Source: Dehalococcoidia bacterium (GTDB lineage: Bacteria; Chloroflexota; Dehalococcoidia; Tepidiformales; Tepidiformaceae). From it: a DNA stretch of 64,000 nt. The stretch spans positions 1 through 64,000 of the forward strand of contig JADLBC010000044.1 of assembly GCA_020847985.1 (NCBI GenBank), read 5' to 3'. Position 1 is the first letter of the stretch; each line of letters opens with the position of its first letter. Under the pieces are notes generated by a model that was not told the DNA's origin, did no database searches, and saw only the letters and a list, made by a program, of their open reading frames with translations. The translations under genes were made by a program, and so were the position numbers. Below, piece by piece: positions 50,157 to 58,567 of the stretch.

Positions 50157-50693
50157 ATGCGCCATCCGCACCACGGCTCCCGCTTCTGCATGTCCTGCGG
50201 CGAAATGACCGTCGCCGCGGGGCGCGAGGGGAGCCGCGAATGCCCCGTGTGCGGCTTCGAGCATCGCCTGCATCCCCGGCCCTGCGCCGCCGCCCTCCCC
50301 GTTCGCGACGGCCGCTTCCTGCTCGTGCGGCGCGATATCGAACCCCGGCGCGGGCTCTGGCAGGTGCCCGGCGGCTTCATGGAGTTGGGCGAAAGCCCCG
50401 CCGAGGCGGCCGCCCGCGAACTGCGCGAAGAGGCCCTCCTCGAGACGGGCGCGATGCGCCTGCTCGGCGTCTACACCCCCGTGGTCAACAACCTGGTCGT
50501 CATCGTCTTCGAAGCCGAGGCCCTGAACGAAGGCGGCGCCGGCCACGAAACGCAGGAAGTGCGCTGGTTTCGCCCCGAGGAGACTCCGTGGGACGAGCTC
50601 TCCTTCTCCTCCTCCGAGTTTGCCATCCGCGATTGGATGCGGCGCAATGGGCTTGCCGTGCCGGGCGCGCTGGCGACCACCTGGGGCGGCTGA
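50157..50693 (+). CDS. Nudix hydrolase with N-terminal zinc ribbon
   Basis: A 178-residue protein. The zinc ribbon has Cys11, Cys14, Cys29 and Cys32 (FCMSCGE ... CPVCGFEH). The Nudix box, G73-x5-E79-x7-R87-E88-x2-E91-E92 (GGFMELGESPAEAAARELRE), is complete. Zinc-ribbon Nudix proteins hydrolyse NADH or other nucleoside diphosphate derivatives. The typical NudC downstream motif is not evident, so the substrate is open. The start was placed at the ATG before the ribbon; the longer frame has poor composition. Confidence 0.92.
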   Translation: MRHPHHGSRFCMSCGEMTVAAGREGSRECPVCGFEHRLHPRPCAAALPVRDGRFLLVRRDIEPRRGLWQVPGGFMELGESPAEAAARELREEALLETGAMRLLGVYTPVVNNLVVIVFEAEALNEGGAGHETQEVRWFRPEETPWDELSFSSSEFAIRDWMRRNGLAVPGALATTWGG

Positions 50694-50778
50694 ACCTGGC
50701 CGCGCGGGCGGGGGTGTTCGCGCCCGGGCCAATCCCGTATCCTTCCCTCTATCAATAGCAGCGATAGAGGAGGCTGGC

Positions 50779-50880
50779 ATGGGAGACAAGAGCCCGAAGG
50801 CAACGGCGAAAACCAACAAGCAGAAGGCGACCGCGAAGAACACCCGCACCACCGCCTCCGCGAGCGACGCCAAGAAGTAG
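50779..50880 (+). CDS. 33-residue basic protein
   Basis: A very small protein, Met-Gly-Asp-Lys-Ser-Pro-Lys followed by Lys/Thr/Ala-rich sequence (net charge about +6), with no hydrophobic stretch. A strong GAGGAGG lies five bases before the ATG and a good hairpin follows the stop, so it is transcribed and translated as its own unit. I have seen similar tiny proteins opening MGDKSPK in other high-GC bacteria, without known function. Nucleic-acid binding is possible from its charge. Confidence 0.7.
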   Translation: MGDKSPKATAKTNKQKATAKNTRTTASASDAKK

Positions 50881-50898
50881 GTCCCGGCACGCCCGGGT

Positions 50899-50940
50899 GC
50901 GAAGGCCCGCGACGGGGTTGACCTGGCCGCGGGCCTTCGC
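50899..50940 (+). terminator. Hairpin after the 33-residue gene
   Basis: A perfect 13-bp stem GCGAAGGCCCGCG/CGCGGGCCTTCGC with a 16-base loop, 18 bases past the stop codon. It separates the small gene from menG. No T-run. Confidence 0.55.
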
Positions 50941-51006
50941 CGTGCTCGCTTCCCCACGCGGCGGTGCTCACTCCCCCACACCCGCCGGCCGTGACACACT
51001 TGCGCC

Positions 51007-51702
51007 ATGACCGCCCTGCCCGCGCCGGAAGAGAAGGCCGCTGCCGTTCGCCACATGTTCGACCGCATCGCGCCCGGCTACGACCGCATGAACCGCCTCA
51101 TGACCGGCCGCATGGACCAGCGCTGGCGCAGGCAATTGGTCGAACGGCTGGCCATCACCGACGACGACCGCGTGCTCGACCTCGCCGCCGGGACAGGCGA
51201 CTTTTCCGAACTCGCGCGGCAGTACACGGGCCACGTCGTCGCGCTCGATTTTTCGCGCCAGATGCTGTTGGGGGGCGTGCGGCGAAGGCTGGCGCCGGTG
51301 CAGTTCGTGCAGGCCGATGCCCTCCGGCTCCCCCTCGCCGATGCCAGCCAGACGGTAGCGGTTTCCGGCTTCGCGCTGCGGAACTTCGTCGCCCTGCCGC
51401 CGGTGTTCGCCGAGCTCGCGCGCGTGCTCGCGCCGGGCGGGCGAATCGGCCTTCTCGAAGTTGACCGGCCGCGAAACCCGCTCGTGCGCATGGGCCATGG
51501 GGTGTACTTCAACCGCGTCGTGCCGTTTATGGGCCGCCTGCTCTCCGATGCCCAGGCCTACCGCTACCTCCCGCAGTCGGCGGTGTACCTGCCGGGACAG
51601 GACGAGCTCGTGCGCATGCTCCGCGATGCCGGCTTCCGCAAGATCCAGAAGAAGCGCCACATGATGGGCGCCGCCCAGGCGATCACGGCGGTGCGCGAAT
51701 GA
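51007..51702 (+). CDS. menG: Demethylmenaquinone methyltransferase
   Basis: Methylates demethylmenaquinone with S-adenosylmethionine, the last step of menaquinone synthesis. The 231-residue protein has the family opening VRHMFDRIAPGYDRMNRLMT, SAM motif LDLAAGTGDFS, post-motif LDFSRQML, and SGFALRNFVALPPVFAELAR. It ends at the usual SGFRKIQ-type strand. It overlaps menA by ATGA, so methyltransferase and prenyltransferase are translationally coupled. UbiE is the equivalent name in ubiquinone makers. Confidence 0.95.
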   Translation: MTALPAPEEKAAAVRHMFDRIAPGYDRMNRLMTGRMDQRWRRQLVERLAITDDDRVLDLAAGTGDFSELARQYTGHVVALDFSRQMLLGGVRRRLAPVQFVQADALRLPLADASQTVAVSGFALRNFVALPPVFAELARVLAPGGRIGLLEVDRPRNPLVRMGHGVYFNRVVPFMGRLLSDAQAYRYLPQSAVYLPGQDELVRMLRDAGFRKIQKKRHMMGAAQAITAVRE

Positions 51703-52616
51703 CCGCCGCGGCCGCTCGCCCGCGCCCCACGAAGCTCGGCGCCTGGAAGATCGCCGTCCGCATCCCGACGCTGCCCGCGGCGATGGCGCCCGTGCTCGTG
51801 GGCACCGGCGCCGCCATCCTCCGCGACGAGTTCGACCTGCTGCCCGCGCTGGCCGCGCTGCTGGGGGCGCTGCTCCTGCAGGTGGGTGCGAACTTCGCCA
51901 ACGACGTCTTCGATTACCGCCGCGGCGCCGATACGAAGGACCGCCTGGGCCCGCCGCGCGCCACGCAGATGGGCTTCCTTTCGCAGCGCGAGGTGTTCAC
52001 AGGCATGGGCATCGCCTTCGCCGCGGCGTTCCTCATCGGCATCTATCTCGTCTACGTGGGCGGGTGGCCGATCGTCGCGGTGGGGCTTTCGAGCATCGCC
52101 GCCGCCATCATTTATACGGGTGGCCCGTGGCCCATCGGCTATCACGCCCTGGGCGACCTCTTCACGTTCGTCTTTTTCGGGCTGGCAGCGGTGGTCGGCA
52201 CGTACTACGTGCAGGCGGGCGATGCGCCGCTCATCGCCTGGCTCGCGGCGATCCCCCTGGGCTGCACGGTGACGCTGATCCTCGTCATCAACAACCTCCG
52301 CGATATCCCCACCGATAGCCGCACGGGCAAGAAGACGCTCGGCGTCGTGATGGGCGAAGCGGGCACGCGGCGCTGGTACCTTTTCCTCCTCGCCGTGGCC
52401 TATGTGAGCGCGATCGCGACCTGGGCCGCGGGCGCCTCGGTGTTCGTGCTGCTCGTGCTGGGGTCGCTCTGGTGGGCGAAAGGCCCCGTCGCGGCGATTC
52501 GCGACGGTACCGCCGGGGGTGCGCTCAACCCCATCCTGCGGGCGACGGCGCGCTTCCATCTCGTGTTCGGCCTGCTGTTCGCCGCCGGGCTCGCCCTCGG
52601 ACGCGCATTCGACTGA
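51699..52616 (+). CDS. menA: 1,4-dihydroxy-2-naphthoate polyprenyltransferase
   Basis: Attaches the polyprenyl tail to dihydroxynaphthoate at the membrane to give demethylmenaquinone. The 305-residue UbiA-superfamily protein has about nine helices. The first Asp-rich motif is NFANDVFDYRRGADTKDR and the second is NNLRDIPTDSRTGKKTLGV, both binding Mg-diphosphate. RIPTLPAAMAPVLVG is the characteristic N-terminus. Its coupling to menG supports the assignment over other UbiA members. Confidence 0.95.
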   Translation: MTAAAARPRPTKLGAWKIAVRIPTLPAAMAPVLVGTGAAILRDEFDLLPALAALLGALLLQVGANFANDVFDYRRGADTKDRLGPPRATQMGFLSQREVFTGMGIAFAAAFLIGIYLVYVGGWPIVAVGLSSIAAAIIYTGGPWPIGYHALGDLFTFVFFGLAAVVGTYYVQAGDAPLIAWLAAIPLGCTVTLILVINNLRDIPTDSRTGKKTLGVVMGEAGTRRWYLFLLAVAYVSAIATWAAGASVFVLLVLGSLWWAKGPVAAIRDGTAGGALNPILRATARFHLVFGLLFAAGLALGRAFD

Positions 52617-52652
52617 TCCCTTCGCCGGCGAAGCCCACCACGGGTGCGCGCC

Positions 52653-53234
52653 TCATTCTTCGCCTTCGAACGAGCCTTCGAGGTGGGCGCCGCAATCCGG
52701 GCAGACGCCGTGGCTGAGGCGCGCCTCGAGGGTGTGCCCCCGCGATTCGTACTCCTCGCCATCGAGCCATTCGCCGGGCCGGCCGGGGTCCTCGATGCGC
52801 TTGCAGTAGGAGCAGATGCGCCGCAGCGGCCACCCGGCCGGCGCCGCCAACGGGTCGGCGAAGAGGAGGCGCGCCGCGCGTGGCTCCTCGGCCAGGAGGT
52901 GGGTGATGGCGCGCACGTCGCCCGACTCGGTTCGCTCCAGCCGCATCCGCATGGAACGCCGCACGGTGGGCGCATCGCAGCGGAAGAGGTAGCGCAAGGG
53001 CGTGCCCGCGGCCGCGACGCGCAGCGCCGTCTCGACGCTCAGCCGCGTTTCCTCGCCGGAGATGAAGCGGGCGATGGGGTGGCCTTCGGCGGCTCGCGGG
53101 TCGGCGATTCCGTCGCCCCCGTTCGCCAGCGCGAACGCCGTCCACGCCTCGGGGGTGAGCACCTCCAGGATCGTCCCGGAAGGGCTCAGCAGGTAGCTGA
53201 TGTCGGTCACGCGTCCCTCGTCCGCTGGGTTCAA
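52653..53234 (-). CDS. PAS-like sensor protein with C-terminal Cys motif
   Basis: A 193-residue soluble protein. Residues about 12-115 have a PAS-like order (ISYLLSPSGTILEVLTPEAW ... RLSVETALRVAAAGTPLRYLFRC). The end has CSYCKRIEDP, then GEWLDGEEYESRG and LSHGVCPDC. The C-x-x-C plus S-H-G-x-C-P-x-C pair normally ends sensor histidine kinases or GAF/PAS proteins and probably binds a metal. Here it stands without any kinase or output domain. It is convergent with menA. Confidence 0.75.
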   Translation of the reverse strand: MNPADEGRVTDISYLLSPSGTILEVLTPEAWTAFALANGGDGIADPRAAEGHPIARFISGEETRLSVETALRVAAAGTPLRYLFRCDAPTVRRSMRMRLERTESGDVRAITHLLAEEPRAARLLFADPLAAPAGWPLRRICSYCKRIEDPGRPGEWLDGEEYESRGHTLEARLSHGVCPDCGAHLEGSFEGEE

Positions 53235-53287
53235 ACGCTACGCCGTCGTTTCGTGGCCTGTCATCCAAAGAAAGAACGCTCTTACAC

Positions 53288-53321
53288 GAATACGCCACCG
53301 GGTGGGGCCGGTGGCGTATTC
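53288..53321 (-). terminator. Hairpin after the Thr/Pro repeat gene
   Basis: A perfect 14-bp stem GAATACGCCACCGG/CCGGTGGCGTATTC with a 6-base loop, 27 bases past the stop of the leftward surface-protein gene. No T-run follows. Confidence 0.6.
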
Positions 53322-53347
53322 GATGCGTGGTTCGCCGGGCCGGGGAC

Positions 53348-53860
53348 TTAGCGCCGGCGGAGTGTGTACCACGCCAGGGGCGACATCAGCAGCAACGCCG
53401 CTGCCATGGCCAGCAGGACGCCCGTGGTGTTTCCCCCTTGCTCAGGATTGGCCGTGCCCGTGCGCGGTGGGCCGGGCACGGTCGCGCTTGCGACTGCCGT
53501 CGCCGTCGCGTTCTGGTTCGCGCCCGCCGTCGCGGTCGCGTTCACCGTGGGCTGCGGCACCGGCGTGTTCGTCGGCGCCACCGTCGGGACGGGTGTGTTC
53601 GTGCGCGTGGCCGTGGCCGTGGCCGTTCCCGAAGTCGCCGTGGCCGTTGCCGTTGTGGTCGCGGCGCTGGTCGTCGTGGCGGTGGCGGTCGGCGTGACCG
53701 CGGTTGCCGTTGGCGTCACCGGCGTCGCGGTCGGCGTGACCGGGGTGGCCGTCGGCGTCACGGGTGTGGCCGTCGGCGATGCCTGCGCCTGCACGCCGGC
53801 CGTCGAAAGCGCCGTCGCCAGCAGCGCGAAGGCGGCGACCGAAGCGAAACGGAAAGCCAT
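53348..53860 (-). CDS. Thr/Pro-repeat surface protein with C-terminal anchor
   Basis: A 170-residue exported protein. The signal peptide (residues 1-26, ending VQAQA) is followed by four seven-residue repeats (PTATPVT three times, PTATAVT once) and further Thr/Ala-rich sequence to about residue 125. The end has PPRTGTANP, a hydrophobic helix (TGVLLAMAAALLLMSPLAWY) and RRR, a layout like LPXTG sorting tails but with a degenerate motif. There is no folded domain, so it may be a stalk or wall-spanning spacer. It resembles the C-terminal half of the CHRD-like protein at 33-34 kb. Confidence 0.75.
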   Translation of the reverse strand: MAFRFASVAAFALLATALSTAGVQAQASPTATPVTPTATPVTPTATPVTPTATAVTPTATATTTSAATTTATATATSGTATATATRTNTPVPTVAPTNTPVPQPTVNATATAGANQNATATAVASATVPGPPRTGTANPEQGGNTTGVLLAMAAALLLMSPLAWYTLRRR

Positions 53861-54056
53861 GGGGTGTCTGCTCCAAACCGGGGTGGCCGCCAGAATACCG
53901 CCCCCACCAGCCGCTGACCGTTACACGCGCATTGCAGTTGCACCGTCACCAAAAAGACATCGCGCACGGGCAGTCCGTCGCCGGGCGACCCACCACGGGA
54001 CTGCCGCTCCACGCGCTTTCCCGTAGACTCCGGCCCGAAACGAGGAGGAACGACCC

Positions 54057-54830
54057 ATGGCCGGCACGGTGCTCTACGAACGCGATGGCCACATCGCCAC
54101 CATCACCTACAACCGCCCCGAGGCGCTGAACGCCATCAATACCGAACTGCGCGCCGACCTCAACGCCGCGTGGGTCCAGTTCCGCGACGACGAGGAGGCC
54201 TGGGTCGGCATTGTCACCGGGCAGGGCCGTGCGTTTAGCGCCGGCGCGGACCTCCGCGGCGGCGGCGCCGGCGATGCCACCAACGCCACCTTCTGGGAAA
54301 CCCCGGGCATGACATCGCTCGAAAACGGCCTCGAGATCTGGAAGCCCGTGATCGCCGCCGTCAACGGCTACTGCCTCGGCTTCGCCTGCACGCTCGTCGC
54401 CGCCTGCGATTTCGTCATCGCCAGCGAGCGGGCGGAGTTCGGCTTCCCCGAAGTGCGCATCGGCGTGCCCACGATCCAGGGCTCCATCCGCATGCCCAGG
54501 AAGGTCGGCTGGCAGAACGCCATGGAGCTTCTCCTTATCGGCGAACGCGTCGGCGCCCAGCGCGCGAAGGAGATGGGGCTCGTCGGCAAGGTTGTCCCGC
54601 ACGAAGACCTCCTCCCCGAGGCGCGCAAGCTGGCGGAGCGGCTGCTGCTCTCCGCCCCGCTCGCCGTGCGCGCCACCAAGGAGGTCGCCGCGCGCGGTCA
54701 GCAGCTCCCCTTCACCGACGCCGTGCGCTTCGGCGAAACCATGCGGCGGGTCGCCGGCGCCACCGACGATGCGAAGGAGGGCATGGCCGCCGCGCGGGAG
54801 AAACGCACCCCCACCTGGCATGGCCGGTAA
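54057..54830 (+). CDS. Enoyl-CoA hydratase
   Basis: A 257-residue crotonase-fold enzyme. The oxyanion-hole segments are GRAFSAGADLRGGGAG and AVNGYCLGFACTLVAACDFV. Both catalytic Glu positions are filled (FPEVRIGV and NAMELLL), so trans-2-enoyl-CoA hydration in fatty-acid or amino-acid breakdown is likely. The ATG follows GAGGAGGAACGACC. No other beta-oxidation gene is adjacent; the second crotonase-fold gene of the window lies 4.5 kb away. Confidence 0.93.
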   Translation: MAGTVLYERDGHIATITYNRPEALNAINTELRADLNAAWVQFRDDEEAWVGIVTGQGRAFSAGADLRGGGAGDATNATFWETPGMTSLENGLEIWKPVIAAVNGYCLGFACTLVAACDFVIASERAEFGFPEVRIGVPTIQGSIRMPRKVGWQNAMELLLIGERVGAQRAKEMGLVGKVVPHEDLLPEARKLAERLLLSAPLAVRATKEVAARGQQLPFTDAVRFGETMRRVAGATDDAKEGMAAAREKRTPTWHGR

Positions 54831-54896
54831 CGCGCGCGATTGCAAACCCGTCACAACCGGGCGCGGGGACTCGTAGGGCCCTTTCTGCGCGCACCC

Positions 54897-56318
54897 GTGG
54901 GGCACATCATTTCCCGGATACTTTTCGGGGTTCTCCAACCGGGCGTGCGCATACGATTCTCCCTCCCCGCGCTCTGGGTCTCCTTCACCGTCGCGGCCTT
55001 CGCCGGCGTGGCGCTCATCGCCGTCGCCTTCGTCAGCCTCGCCGGCTACAAGCGCTCGGCCGACGCGACGCTCGATGCCTCCCAGACCTACGCCTTCGAG
55101 GCATCGCTCTTCACCACCCTGCTCGATGCGGAGTCGGGCGCTCGCGGGTATGTGCTCACCGGCGACTCCACCTTCCTCACGAACCTCGAACAGGCCAGGG
55201 TCACGCTCCCGGCGAACCTCGATAGCCTGGCCGAACGCACACGTGACGACGCCGCCGAAGCCGCCGATGTCGCCCTCCTCCGCACCCAGGTCGAACAGCG
55301 GTTCGCCCTTCTCCAGGAGGCCATCGACCTCTATCGCGCGGGCGATACCGCCTCCGCCCGCGACGCCATCGCCTCCCGCCGCGGCGCCGACCTGACCGAG
55401 GACATCCGCGCCAACCTCATTCGCATCCTCACCGTCGAAGGCAGGCAGCACACCAGCGCGCGCGAATCCGCCGCCGACCGTGCGCGCATCGCGCGCATCG
55501 CCCTCGCCGCCCTCTCGGTGCTGACGGGAGGCGCGCTCGCCTGGGTCTTCATCGCCCTGCGCCGGCGCGGCCGCGAACAGACGCTCATCGAATCCGGGAA
55601 GGCGAAGGATGAGCTCCTGGGCATGGTCTCCCACGAACTGCGCACGCCGCTCACCGTCATCCTCGGCAACGCCAGCTACCTCCAGCGCAACTGGGAGCAG
55701 GCCGATACCGCCGCGCGCGAAGCCTGCCTCGCCGAGATCGCGAGCGAAGGTGACCGCCTGCAGCGCGTCGTCGAGAACATGCTCGCCCTCTCGCGCATCG
55801 AGCGCGGCGTCCTCGTCGAACCCGAGCCCGTGCTCGTCCGCCACGTCGTCGAGGCCGCGGCCGAACGCCACCGCTCGCGCTACCCCGGGTCGACGGTGAT
55901 CGTGCGCGCCCGCGCCGATGTCCCGCCCGTGCTCGGCGTCGAGGCATATCTCGACCAGGTTACCCAGAACCTCCTCACGAACGCCGCGAAGTACGACCGG
56001 TCCGGCGCGCCCGTGGAAATCGAAGTTGCCGCGAACGACGGCATGGTCGAAGTCTCCGTGCTCGATCGCGGTCCCGGCATCCCGCCCGAGCGCACGACGG
56101 CGATTTTCGAACCGTTCGTACGGCTCGATGCGACCGCGGCCGCGAACGACGGTGTCGGCCTGGGGCTGCCGGTATGCCGGCGGCTGCTGCGAGCGCAGGG
56201 TGGCGACATCACGGTGCGCGCGCGCGAAGGCGGCGGATCGCGCTTCACCTTTTCGCTTCCCGGCATCCCCGATGATGCCGCCGAACTCCCCGCCCAGCAG
56301 AGCGCGTTCGTTTCCTGA
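54897..56318 (+). CDS. Sensor histidine kinase with CHASE3 domain
   Basis: A 473-residue membrane kinase. Helix one (about 27-51) is followed by an extracytoplasmic CHASE3 domain (SLFTTLLDAESGARGYVLTG), helix two (about 203-222), and the HisKA domain with phospho-acceptor His246 (MVSHELRTPL). The ATPase has N-box NLLTNAAKY, G1 VLDRGPGIPPE, F-box IFEPFVRL and G2 GVGLGLPVCRRLL. No response regulator is adjacent, so the partner is unknown. The start is uncertain among GTG codons; this one precedes the first helix. Confidence 0.92.
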   Translation: MGHIISRILFGVLQPGVRIRFSLPALWVSFTVAAFAGVALIAVAFVSLAGYKRSADATLDASQTYAFEASLFTTLLDAESGARGYVLTGDSTFLTNLEQARVTLPANLDSLAERTRDDAAEAADVALLRTQVEQRFALLQEAIDLYRAGDTASARDAIASRRGADLTEDIRANLIRILTVEGRQHTSARESAADRARIARIALAALSVLTGGALAWVFIALRRRGREQTLIESGKAKDELLGMVSHELRTPLTVILGNASYLQRNWEQADTAAREACLAEIASEGDRLQRVVENMLALSRIERGVLVEPEPVLVRHVVEAAAERHRSRYPGSTVIVRARADVPPVLGVEAYLDQVTQNLLTNAAKYDRSGAPVEIEVAANDGMVEVSVLDRGPGIPPERTTAIFEPFVRLDATAAANDGVGLGLPVCRRLLRAQGGDITVRAREGGGSRFTFSLPGIPDDAAELPAQQSAFVS

Positions 56319-56477
56319 AGAAGGACAAGGAATGGTGAACGGGAACTTGCCTTGCCCCGGTGGGCGCGGGTGGGTTCGCGTTCGAGTAGCTTCGCTCGCT
56401 GGCGACGTATTACGCTCGTAGCGAAATGTTCGTCGGGAACTAATCGAATTCTACCTATAGAACCGGTCGATGGCAGG

Positions 56478-56486
56478 TGCTACAGT
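56478..56486 (+). promoter_or_regulatory. Extended -10 element before the first peptide-binding lipoprotein
   Basis: TGCTACAGT (TG-n plus a -10-like hexamer) about 40 bases before the GTG start. The second paralogue has the matching TGCTAGAGT at the same distance, which supports both. Confidence 0.45.
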
Positions 56487-56525
56487 GCCCGCCATAGCGC
56501 CCGGATAGCGGGCGCGAGGAGGAAC

Positions 56526-58301
56526 GTGGGCAATTATTGGGACCGGAAATGGACCCGCCGCGGCATGTTGCGCGGCGCGGGCGTTGCCGGCATGGGGACT
56601 GCCGGCATGGCTCTTGTCGGGTGCGGCGACGACGACGACAGCGGCGGCAACAGCGGCGACACGCTCAGCCAGCTGCGCACGCCAACCCCCGCCGCTGGCG
56701 CCACCACCGGCCCGAAGGACCCCTTCGCCGGCGCCACCCCGGGCGGCACCTATCGCCTGAACATCACCGGCGACCCGCCGACCCTCGACCCCCACGGCAA
56801 CCTCAGCTTCATCACGAAGACGGTTTCCGCCTACGTCTACAGCCGCCTGTTCAAGTACAAGACGGGCCCCGGCATCATGCGTGCCGACGTGCGCCCCACC
56901 GGCGACCTCGCCCAGACGGCCGAAGGCTCGCCCGATGGCCTCAAGTGGACGGTGAAGCTGCGCCCCGGCGTGAAGTTCCACAACGTCGCCCCCGTGAACG
57001 GCCGTGCCGTCACCACCGACGATGTGAAGTTCTCCTGGGCCCGCCTCACGGACCCGAAGAACGCCGGCCGCGCGCAGGTTTCGTACATCGATAAGCTCGA
57101 GTACCCCGACGCGAACACGATCGTCTTCACGCTGAAGACGCCGAACGCCGTCTTCCTCGATTCCCTCGCCGACTCGAACCTGCTCTGGATCATGCCGACG
57201 GAATCGGACGGCAAGTTCGACCCGACGAAGACGATGATCGGCAGCGGCCCGTGGCTCTTCGATGGCTACCAGCCGTCGGTCTCGTACAAGATGAAGAAGA
57301 ACCCCGAATGGTACGAAAAGGGCTTCCCCTTCTTCGATGCCGTCGAGGCCGCCATCATCCCCGAATACGCGAACTACCTCGCGCAGTTCCTCGCCGGCAA
57401 CCTGGACGTGCTCGCGCCGAACGCGCAGGACCTCCAGGACGTGCAGAAGATCAAGGGCGTCCACATCTCGTCGTACCTGAACCAGGGCGCGAACTGGGTC
57501 TGGTTCGATGGCAACGACCCGAACGCGCCCTACAACAAGGACGAGCGCATCCGCCAGGCGTTCTCCATGGCCTGCAACCGCGACGAGCTCACCGACCTTG
57601 GCTACAACACCAAGAAGCTCAAGGCCGCCGGCCTCGATGTCGCCGAGCAGTGGAACAACCTCATCCCCGCCGGCTGGGGCCGCTTCTGGATCGATCCCAA
57701 GGGCAGCGCCTTCGGCGAGAGCGCGAAGTACTTCAAGTACGACCCGGCCGAGGCGAAGAAGCTCCTCGCCGCCGCTGGCTATGGCGATAAGCCGCTGGAA
57801 ATCACCTACCAGTACACCGCCAACCGCTACGGCAAGAACTTCAACGACTCCGCCGAAGCAACCCTTGGGTACCTGAACGCGATCGGAGTCAAGACCACGA
57901 CCGACGTCCAGGACTACAGCTCGAAGTACATCACCCAGACGTTCGTCGGGAACTTCAAGGGTGTCGCCTTCGGTCTCGAAACCGGCTTCGCCGAAGTCGG
58001 CAACTACCCGATCCGGCTCTTCACCGATAACGGCAACAACCACGGCAAGGTGAAGGACCCGGTGCTCGAAAAGTTCGCGAACGACCAGCAGGTCGAACTC
58101 GACGACAAGAAGCGCGTGGCGATGTACCACGAAGCGCAGAAGTATCACGCCCAGAAGATGTGGTACATCCCGCTCCAGGTTGGCGCGGGCCAGACGTGGG
58201 TGGGCTACCAGGAAGCGATCCAGAACGGCGGGGACTTCTACACCCTCGCCTATGGCGCCCCGACGGAGACCACGCCGTACCTCTGGAAGAAGAAGGTCTA
58301 A
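56526..58301 (+). CDS. Peptide ABC transporter substrate-binding lipoprotein (copy 1)
   Basis: A 591-residue solute-binding protein of family 5 (DppA/OppA). The N-terminus WTRRGMLRGAGVAG is twin-arginine-like and leads to a lipobox with Cys (MALVGCG), so export by Tat and lipid anchoring are expected. A Gly/Asp/Thr linker precedes the binding domain, which has the family signature DPPTLDPHGNLSF and WTVKLRPGVKFHNVAPVNGR. GTG after GAGGAGGAAC is the start. It is very similar to the next gene along its whole length. No permease or ATPase is adjacent. Confidence 0.93.
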   Translation: MGNYWDRKWTRRGMLRGAGVAGMGTAGMALVGCGDDDDSGGNSGDTLSQLRTPTPAAGATTGPKDPFAGATPGGTYRLNITGDPPTLDPHGNLSFITKTVSAYVYSRLFKYKTGPGIMRADVRPTGDLAQTAEGSPDGLKWTVKLRPGVKFHNVAPVNGRAVTTDDVKFSWARLTDPKNAGRAQVSYIDKLEYPDANTIVFTLKTPNAVFLDSLADSNLLWIMPTESDGKFDPTKTMIGSGPWLFDGYQPSVSYKMKKNPEWYEKGFPFFDAVEAAIIPEYANYLAQFLAGNLDVLAPNAQDLQDVQKIKGVHISSYLNQGANWVWFDGNDPNAPYNKDERIRQAFSMACNRDELTDLGYNTKKLKAAGLDVAEQWNNLIPAGWGRFWIDPKGSAFGESAKYFKYDPAEAKKLLAAAGYGDKPLEITYQYTANRYGKNFNDSAEATLGYLNAIGVKTTTDVQDYSSKYITQTFVGNFKGVAFGLETGFAEVGNYPIRLFTDNGNNHGKVKDPVLEKFANDQQVELDDKKRVAMYHEAQKYHAQKMWYIPLQVGAGQTWVGYQEAIQNGGDFYTLAYGAPTETTPYLWKKKV

Positions 58302-58328
58302 GGACCGGTTCTTCCACTGCCGGACAGG

Positions 58329-58360
58329 AAGAGGCCGCCCCGCCGGGGCGGCCTCTTTGT
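58329..58360 (+). terminator. Rho-independent terminator after copy 1
   Basis: A 13-bp stem AAGAGGCCGCCCC/GGGGCGGCCTCTT with a 3-base loop, followed by TGT. It shows the two binding-protein genes are separately transcribed. Confidence 0.85.
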
Positions 58361-58499
58361 ATCTGGAATTGCCACATAAAGCACGGGTTAACACCGGTAT
58401 CGGGTCGCCCCGCCACGCCGAATCCGAACGGCATCCGGTGGCACCCGCGGACCCCGGAAGAGGTTCGGAAAAGACGACGACTCCCACTGATTCCTTCTA

Positions 58500-58527
58500 T
58501 TGAAGAAATCGATTCCAGTGCTAGAGT
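58500..58527 (+). promoter_or_regulatory. Promoter of the second peptide-binding lipoprotein
   Basis: TTGAAG and TAGAGT are spaced by 16 bases, with TGC directly before the -10 (extended -10). It lies about 40 bases upstream of the GTG, parallel to the element before copy 1. Confidence 0.6.
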
Positions 58528-58567
58528 GCGCTCGCCTCGCACATTCGCGGAGCGATGGAGGAGATTC

